Shown in pieces: positions 57,223 through 64,000 of a DNA stretch of 64,000 nt (the first letter of the stretch is position 1; each line of letters opens with the position of its first letter). Where the stretch lies: NCBI RefSeq assembly GCF_003144115.1, contig NW_020312006.1:311185-375184 (forward strand). Reading direction: 5' to 3'. Made by a program: the position numbers and the translations under genes. This stretch comes from Tilletiopsis washingtonensis (lineage: Eukaryota; Basidiomycota; Exobasidiomycetes; Entylomatales). The notes beneath the pieces were generated by a model, which had not been told where the DNA came from, did no database searches, and saw only the letters and a list, made by a program, of their open reading frames with translations.

Positions 57223-60140
57223 TCAGGCGGCAGAGACGGCGGCAGCTGCAGGCGAGCGCGTCTCGAGGCGCGCGATAAGGTCGTACGGGTTCTCGTCCTC
57301 AGCGTCCTCGTACTCCTCGTCGTACTCGAACAGCGGCAGGGGCAGCTCAGACTGCGCATCGAGGAAGGGCATGTCTGTCGACTGCCGTGCGTGTGCATGT
57401 CGCATGCCGGCCGCACCGCCGAGGCTGCTGCTCCGCCCGAGCACGCTCTCTTTGGCGTCGTCCCAGGACCACGCCGCGAGGCGTTCAGGGCCCCAGGAGC
57501 GCGTCTCGCGCATTGTCGTCGCACAGCTCGTGTCGGCATCCGTGTCCGCGCCAGCAGCGGCGTCCATCTCGATGTCGGAGTCGCAGTCGTGCTCCAGCTC
57601 GACGGCCTCGTCGAGCATCTCATCGAGCGAGTCGTCGGCCTCGGCACGCTGGGTCTCGCGGCGCTTGAGGTACCATTTGAGGCCCAGCGGCGCCAGCGAG
57701 AGCGTGGAGAGCACCACAAGCTTGAAGAGCATCTCAGGCTTCCAGATGTGCGCGGCGATGGCGCGCGCGCCTGTCTGCGCCTTGTGTGCGACCGCCTGCA
57801 GGCGCTGGGACTCGAGCGGAGAGGTGCCGGGTGCCGGCGCATCGACGAAGCCGCCCGACACGAGGCCGTCGCCGAGCGTCGTGCTGGCAACAGAGGCGGG
57901 CAGCGCCTGCAGCGTGTCGATGAGCACCTCGCCGACCGTGGCGGTGACGCCGTTCCAGGCGACGGAGCCGAGCGCCAGCGTGCCGGCGTACGGCAGCAGC
58001 GGCACGCGCAGGATCGAGCAGGCGATGTTCATGACGCCGTACGGCACCACGGGGATGACGCGGAGCACCAGCAGGTACGACCAGATGTTGCCGCTTGACT
58101 CCTGCGCTGCGGCAGCTTTGCTGCGGGCCGAGCCACGGCGCGAGAGACGTGATCTCCGTGCACTCGCTCGGCGGCTGGCTGCGCTCGCCGGACGAGCGAT
58201 GCCTGTGCTCCGTCCGGCAGGTGCAAGTGCTCGTCGGATCGCGGCGAGCGGCTTGCTGATACCGGGCATGGCTGCGAGAAGCGGCGCAAGCGGCGCCACC
58301 AGCAGATAGCAGCCGACGCCGCCGACGGCCGTCAGGATCGAGGTGTAGAGCGTGCCCCAGAAAGTGCCGTACATTGCGCCGAACACCACGTTCTGCAAGA
58401 CTCATTAGCACAGGCACGAGAAGCGGAAGAGCGGGCCGGCTCACCATGATGAGGCTGCCCGGAATGGTGAAGGCCTGCTTCCAGGCGAAGAAGATCGAGA
58501 GCACGGCGAGCGTGTGGGCGCCTGCTTGCCGCGAGCTGCGGCTGTAGTTGCGCAGGCTGAGGCACGCCTCGCGGATCTCATCGAGCGTGAGGCTAGTGAT
58601 GTGCTTCGGCATGACCATGGGCAGCGTGGAGAGCAGCATGACGATGCACATCGTCGAGCCGACGAAGCAGATCAGCAGGAAGAGCAGCGCCGGCAGGTGC
58701 GGCCGCAGCGGCGGCAGCTGCACGCCCGTCACGCCGCGGCGCACGCGACGTGTGAGCATGCTGAGCGCCGTGCGCGGCGAGACGCTGAGCGTGGCGGAGA
58801 TTGCATCGAAGCGCGAGGCTGCCGATGTGCGCTGAGGTGGTGCCGGACTCGTCGGAGGGCTGAGCATGTGGCTCGGCAGCAGGCCACTCATCGCCGACGT
58901 GCTCTTCGGTGCGGCCTGCGCCGTCGAGGCGGGGCGCGTCGGCGGCGAGAAAGTGCCGCTCGAAGAGACGGAGTAGGTGCTGAAGATGGGGCTGGCACGG
59001 CCAGACGTGGCGCTGCTGCCCGACGGCGTGAACATCGAGTCGCGCTGTGCATCCGCAGCCGCCTGAGCCATGCTCCAGGCATGCCGCGGCGCAGTGTAGT
59101 GCGGGCGCAGGCGCTCTTCGCTCTCGCGGCCCTCGAAGGCGGCTTCGAGATGCTCCTCGTCCGAGGGTGTCAGCGGCGGGCTGTCGTCGTTGAGGCCGCG
59201 CATGCCTTGCGGGCCAGCTTGCCGGGCGGCAGGCATCGCCAGCGGCTGCAGGCGCGCCCGGGACGTCGAGGCGCCAGAGTCATCGGCCAGCGCCGCAGCC
59301 GAGGCGCCGAGACCCTGAAAGCGTCCGGCTGCGGCGGGACCACCAAGCTCCTCGCTGTACTCTCCGCTGGTGCGCAGCTTCGCCGGCGGAGGTGCCGAGT
59401 CGGAGGAGGATGCATCTGCGTCGGCGGATGCGCCCGTGAAGGAACTGAAGAAGGAGCGCAGCTGCGATGTCAGGCGCGGCCGGGCTGATGCCTTGCCGAG
59501 TGTGTCTGAGAGGGCCAATCTGTGTGAGCAGCGGCCACAACAGGAGGTGTGGATGAGGCGTGTGCGTGCGCATGACGCACGCGCGTCCAGGTCACGCGAG
59601 CTGCCCGCGTGGCGCCAAATTCTGCGACCCTGCACCTGTCACGCGCGCCGCGTGCTCCGCCCTGCCCTCCTCCGCCCAGCCATGTATGCCGCGCAACTCA
59701 CCGTTCCTGCTGCTGCCTTGGCCGATGTGCTCCACGCCCGAGCTGGGCTGCGGCCGCGAGCTCGACGACGCCGGGCGTGCCAGCGTGAAGTCGGGCGTGC
59801 CCGGCCCGCGGTCGTAGTCGTGCAGCGAGGGCACAGCGCTGCGCGGCGCCGCTGCGTCGCCCTCCGCCTGGCTGATGGAGCGTGCGCGCGAGCGCGTCGA
59901 CGACGACGAGGCTGCAGCGTCGGCCCGCAGCGACGTGAGGATGGGCGCGAGGAGCGTGTTGCTGGCGGCACGGCGGGCGTAGGCTGGGCGAGCGCTGGCC
60001 TCGCCGGCGGTGGAGGCTGAGGCCTCGGCGCTGGGCTCGCCGCTGCTGCTGCTGGTGGAGGCGTCGGCGCCGCTGCTGCTGCTCGCCGGCGCAGCGTCGC
60101 GCATGCCGTCGCTCCACGCGCGCGAGTACTTGGGAGGCAT
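57223..60140 (-). CDS. VTT-domain (Tvp38/TMEM41/DedA) membrane protein
   Basis: Exons 59702..60140, 58445..59505 and 57223..58392 give 889 residues. The first ~390 residues are a Ser/Ala-rich disordered arm (start MPPKYSRAWSDGMRDAAPAS). A first membrane span (FLLICFVGSTMCIVMLLSTL, near 415) leads to the VTT domain: FFAWKQAFTIPGSLIMNVVF, GAMYGTFWGTLYTSILTAVG, then after a basic insert LLVLRVIPVVPYGVMNIACS and PYAGTLALGSVAWNGVTATV. The F/YxxR…P and G…G signatures fit Tvp38/TMEM41-type scramblase-like proteins of the ER and Golgi. A last span (LFKLVVLSTLSLAPLGLKWY) precedes an acidic cytosolic tail. A basic Ser/Arg insert interrupts the core. The 196 nt intron 1 acceptor was chosen as CTCAG because the earlier CACAG shifts the frame. 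Confidence 0.85.
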
Positions 60141-61756
60141 GCGTGGGAGTGTGAGGTGGGTGTGGTGAGGAGAGAGGGATGCGCCGGGCGCTGCCTCGCC
60201 GAGAGGGTTTCCAGGACGAGAGCGCCGCGCGTGCTGTGCTGAGCGAGCATCGAGGGGCACAGCCGCGGGCCGCGGTCGGTGTGATCGCGGTGCTGCGCGC
60301 TGCCCTCGCTGCCGCTGCTCGCGTGCCGCGGCCCTCGCGCGGCGGAGCAGCAAGATCGGCGGGCGGAAGCCGCAAGCCGCCGCGTCACAGCAAAGGCACG
60401 CCGCGGCAACTTGCCCTTTTTGCGCTGGCGGCTGGGCGGAGCGCGGGTGTTGATGCTGCACATCCGCGGGCCGCGAGCCGCTGCTGCTGCGTTCTGCCGT
60501 GGTGCCTCCGGATGCGCGGACCCGAGACAAGTAAGGCCCACCCGACCCGCCGAGCGTCAGCAGAGCAAAGCTCGACCGGCCGCTCCGGCCGTAGCGCGCG
60601 TACGTCCTGCTGCGTGACAGCCACGCTCTCGCCTGCCGAGCTCTCGCCTCGAGCTGCCTTCTGCACGCTCTGCGCTGCGTCTTCAGCCGCTCAGGAGGTG
60701 CAGCGCACAGCGAAGGTCCATCTGACGCCCCTGTGGACCGTTCGGAAGCGCGAGTGCCGGCCTTCTCCCCTCTGCCGTGTTCGTGAGCCTCGCCGCTAGG
60801 AGACTGCAGCGGAAAGCTCTGGACACCGACAAGCGGCTCGCTGTGGCTGCGTCTGCTCGTCGGACGCCTTCGGCTGTACCCTTTTTGCTGCACGCTGCGT
60901 TCTTCGCTGAGGTGTTAGCCCGGCTGCGAAGACTGGGGTCCATCTCGACAGGCGAAGAGGGGTCCAGCATGCAGAATGCAGATGCAGGGTGCAGCGGAGG
61001 CCGCGGCTCGACTCGGGATGTGACTTCAGGCAGTCCGGCTCGCAGCGACGGATCTGCCGGCGCTTTTTTCGCCAATCACCTCGCCTTGCCGGCGGCTCGA
61101 GTCGGAGCATGCGGCGTCTCCGTCTGCCCTGCATGCTGTGGCTTTGCTTGCCTCTGCTGGCAGGGCAGAGGCGAGGCGGGCGCGTGACCCAGCGCTCGGT
61201 TCGCCCTGTCCAAGGGGGCTCGCATGAGATCTGCACGGACCGGATGACGAGTACTGACTTGCCAGCGGACGATAGACGGCTGCAGCACCAACGGTCCGTG
61301 CACAAATGGAGGCCAAGAGCAGCGTGATCAATTAACATCAGGACCGGGGACAAGAAGGAGCTGGATGAGCAGGTGGGATAGTAGGGTTCGCAAGGCGAGG
61401 TCAGACAGTCGACGGCGAGGCGGACGAGGGCAGAGAGAGCAGGCTGGCAGACGCAGCCTGCGAGCAGAGGAGCAGCATCGGAGAGGAGGTCGGAGTGCAG
61501 TGGCGCTCTAGAATGCACCACTGCGACTCCGGCCACTGGTCTGCGCGCTCATCAATGCTCGAGGCATGGCGTGCGGGACTGCAGACAGCCGACGAGGTGC
61601 ATCGTCGGCCGCCTGGCCAGGCGTGATGGTATATGGTCGGCCTGGCAGCGTCCGCGCAGCCCGGTCCGCGTCTACGCCCTGCACCGCTCGGTCCTCGTGT
61701 CCGCCTGCCGTCGAGACTGCGCAGGCCAGCCTGGCGCAGACGCAGACGGGCGCCGC
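60141..61756. other. Intergenic region, no gene recognised
   Basis: About 1.6 kb between the start of the VTT gene and the end of ERG3, both on the minus strand. Open frames of 90-250 codons occur but look random in composition. The part near 60141-60400 should hold the VTT gene promoter. Confidence 0.55.
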
Positions 61757-63240
61757 TCATTGCATCTTCTTGCCCGCCATCTGCTCCGCCTTCTGCACGT
61801 CGAGATACGGGTCGTCCTCGGCCTTGGGCGCGCGGTACGATCCGCCCATCCGGTCGCAGCCGGTGAAGTACTGCCCGTAGTTGACGTTGAAGTGCTGCGG
61901 AGGAGGTGTCAGCACAGGCACTCGCAGTGCTGTCGCCGGCGCGGCTCACCAGGTGGTGCAGCGTGTGGTGGCTTGGCCCGTTGATGATCTTCTCGAGCGG
62001 CGAGTTGCAGATCATGTCCGAGTCGTGGATGAGGATGCTCCAGCAGTTGACAAAGACGAAGAGGCCCATGTAGATGAAGCGGTGCAGCGGGAAGATGAAG
62101 ACGAAGATGTGGTACGGCAGCGACTGCAGGTAGCCATCGATGGGGTGGAAGGCGTGCGACGCAAAGGGCGTGGGCACTGCGCGTGGCGTGAGCAAGAGCG
62201 TCAAAGTAGGCACGCACGCGCTACGCACCGATCCACTTGTGGTGCGGCTTGTGGATGTACTTGTACAGCCGCGGGTGGTGCTCGAGGCGGTGCACCCAGT
62301 AGATGCAGAAGTCCGTGAACACGAGGAAGAGCGGGATGCTGAACAGCGCGTAGGCGATGCCGTAGTCGCCGATGTGGTCGTACAGCATCGAGTGGCCGCG
62401 CACCTCGGCCAGGAACCACGGCAGCGTGAGGGCGTCGAGCGGCGCAAAGGCGTTGAGCGACGATTCGATCTCGAGGCGCACCTGGTTCTTGAGGAAGCGC
62501 GGGTGCTTCTTCATGTCGTGGTTGAAGAAGGTGAAGTAGGAGAGCGAGGCAAAGGAGAAGTACAGCAGCAGAATGCCGAGGTATGTGATGCCGTACAGCG
62601 AGATACATTGCCTGTAGGCGCCGCTTGTCAGTATGCGCAAAGCCAGCAGCAAGGGCAAGGGCGCCTGAGGCAGGACACCGAGCCCTTCACCTGAGGCAGG
62701 ACACCGAGCCCTTCAGAACAAGCCAAGCGCAGGCGCTTGCAGCAGCGCATGGCGCCTCGGACACCGGCACAGCGCAGGAGCGGACGTCTGGGCTGGACCG
62801 TGCCAGCGCAACATGCCACGCTGAGCCGGCTACGAGCTCGCCGCTGCCAATCCACCGCGCGAATCGCTGTGGCAGCACGGCTGGCAACGCTGCTGGTGAT
62901 CGAGGCTGGAAGCTGAGGCGCCTCCGTCACCGTGCCAGCTACCACCTGTCGCCAGCCCCCGCTCTTATGTGGCAACGCGACTCGCAGGCCAAACTCACCG
63001 CAGCCAGTAGTCGCGACCCCACGAGCTGGCGTTCAAGAGGCGCACGGCGTTGCGCTCGTCAGCTGCGGCGGCCTGTGCGGCCTTGCCGGTCCAGCCCATG
63101 ACGTTGGAGGTGAGGTTCAGGATGGCGCTCGGGCTGGCGCGTGCCACGGCCTTAGAGATGTCCTTGGGCACGGCGGGCAGGGCCCACGCGTAGACATCGT
63201 CGAGCAGGTAGTGGTCGAAGATCTGGAGCACGACGTCCAT
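61757..63240 (-). CDS. ERG3: Sterol C-5 desaturase Erg3
   Basis: Exons 62999..63240, 62229..62611, 61950..62176 and 61757..61894 encode 329 residues. The three histidine boxes of the fatty acid hydroxylase superfamily are intact: HRLEHH, HKPHHKW and GPSHHTLHHL. The enzyme introduces the C5-C6 double bond into episterol in the ER during ergosterol synthesis, using oxygen and electrons from cytochrome b5. Membrane spans include ISLYGITYLGILLLYFSFAS and LQSLPYHIFVFIFPLHRFIY. The N-terminal exon (MDVVLQIFDHYLLDDVYAWA) matches family starts. The C-terminus MAGKKMQ has a dilysine-type position compatible with ER retention. Intron 1 is 387 nt and carries a 26 bp tandem duplication. Confidence 0.95.
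62664..62715. repeat. 26 bp tandem duplication in ERG3 intron 1
   Basis: Two copies of a unit starting CCTGAGGCAGGACACCGAGC, at 62664 and 62690, essentially identical. It lies within the 387 nt first intron of ERG3. Confidence 0.9.
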
Positions 63241-64000
63241 CGTGGGCAAGCGGCGAGGCGGCTAGGCCAGACGAAAGGGAGGTGCGAGGCAGAGAGCGAG
63301 GAAGCGGCACGCGCGTGAGAGAAACACACGAGAGCGAGGCGGCGCGCGTAGAAGAAGGCGCCGCGGGTGCGAGGCGAGGCGGTCAAGGAGCGTGAGTGGG
63401 TGAGGCAGGTGCGAAGGTGGTGGCGGGAGGGTGAGCAGCACGCAGAGCAAGGTCGGCGGCAACAAACGTCGAGGGAGCCGAGTCAGGTGATGGAGAGAGA
63501 GGTGCGAGACACGCCTGCGAATTCGCGAAGCTGGCGCTGCCACAGACGCCGGAGCGGCGCGGCGCGGAGGCACGGCACGGCGGCAGCGGCAGCGCGCTCG
63601 AGGCGCCTTGCGAAGCCGCCTTGCACCCGTGTCGCGCGGCAGGCGGCTCGCCGGCGTGCGGGCGCTGGAGTTGGAGCAGCCGTCCTGCGCCGCCGCGCCG
63701 CCCATGTGGCGTGGTGCAGCGCCCTTGCTGCGCTGCGTGCCGGCCGGCCTCTCACGCGGCACGCCGACAGCACAGCGGCAGTACCGCGGCGTGCTGCTCT
63801 CCAAAATATAAACGCTCGGTGGCGCCGCCCGCCGCGAGACGGGGCACGCCACGAGCAGGCGGACGCGGCGCATCAGGCCCCATCAGGGCGGCAGCTCGCG
63901 CTAGCAGCGCCAGGCAGGAGCCCAGTGTGCGGAGGGTGGCCTGACAAGATGCAGCAGGCGTTCTTCTGGCGCGCGGCCTGCTTCCTCCGCGCGCCGCCGC
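63241..64000. promoter_or_regulatory. ERG3 upstream region; TATA element near right edge
   Basis: No gene recognised. TATAAA occurs on the plus strand at 63807-63812 (AAAATATAAACG), the best TATA in the last 10 kb. It may serve a plus-strand gene beginning beyond the edge; relative to ERG3 it is about 570 bp upstream and on the other strand. Confidence 0.4.

Noticed and set aside
60796-61536. A 246-codon minus-strand frame
   Set aside because: Cys/Arg-rich translation with no domain, no supporting splice pattern and no start context; treated as intergenic.

Overview
The window is a GC-rich, gene-dense stretch of nuclear DNA from a fungus, most likely a basidiomycete yeast or smut relative (Ustilaginomycotina, perhaps Exobasidiomycetes). 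The signs are genes split by many 50-65 nt introns with GTGAGT/GTGCGT donors, CTGAC/CTAAC-like branch sites and CAG/TAG acceptors; serine/alanine/proline-rich host proteins; and a fungal gene set (Atg26, Fes1, Bos1, Erg3, Sts1/Cut8, Ysc84). I see no transposon, virus-like element, CRISPR array or RNA gene. The organism call is inference from style and gene content; the exon models come from reading splice sites and reading frames by eye.

Layout, left to right. 1-6664 (minus, running off the left edge): a very large secreted repeat protein with a signal peptide, an N-glycosylation-site-rich head and dozens of short modules separated by dibasic and LxxR sites, which looks like a kexin-processed polyprotein. 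8952-9653 (minus): tail-anchored thioredoxin. 10581-12196 (plus): Sts1/Cut8 nuclear-proteasome tether. 12650-14461 (minus): mitochondrial TPR-like membrane protein. 15130-20368 (plus): Atg26/Ugt51 sterol glucosyltransferase. 20705-22444 (minus): deoxyhypusine hydroxylase. 22768-24748 (plus): Mrt4 ribosome assembly factor. 25120-26666 (minus): SNARE Bos1. 27627-30553 (plus): mitochondrial malonyl-transferase-like protein lacking the usual serine. 30712-31723 (minus): hexapeptide O-acetyltransferase. 32492-34966 (plus): Ysc84/Lsb3 SYLF-SH3 protein. 35210-37842 (minus): unrecognised nuclear protein. 38760-40238 (plus): Fes1. 40368-42477 (minus): MFS exporter. 43275-44514 (minus): three-unit polyubiquitin. 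45351-46373 (plus): Pth2. 46662-51164 (minus): long disordered protein. 53073-56908 (plus): C2H2 zinc-finger protein. 57223-60140 (minus): VTT-domain membrane protein. 61757-63240 (minus): Erg3.

Genes alternate strand almost perfectly, so most are paired head-to-head over shared promoters and tail-to-tail over short spacers. Several neighbours belong to broad common themes: protein quality control (Sts1, Fes1, polyubiquitin, Pth2), translation (deoxyhypusine hydroxylase and Mrt4 share a 323 bp promoter), sterol and membrane traffic (Atg26, Bos1, Ysc84, VTT protein, Erg3).

The most novel-looking items are the giant repeat polyprotein, the malonyl-transferase with glycine in place of the nucleophile, a dense cluster of TGCCGCAG/CTGCGGCA boxes upstream of the zinc-finger gene, a 38 bp palindrome-bearing triple repeat upstream of the exporter, and a polyubiquitin gene whose units each carry two of three recurring intron positions.
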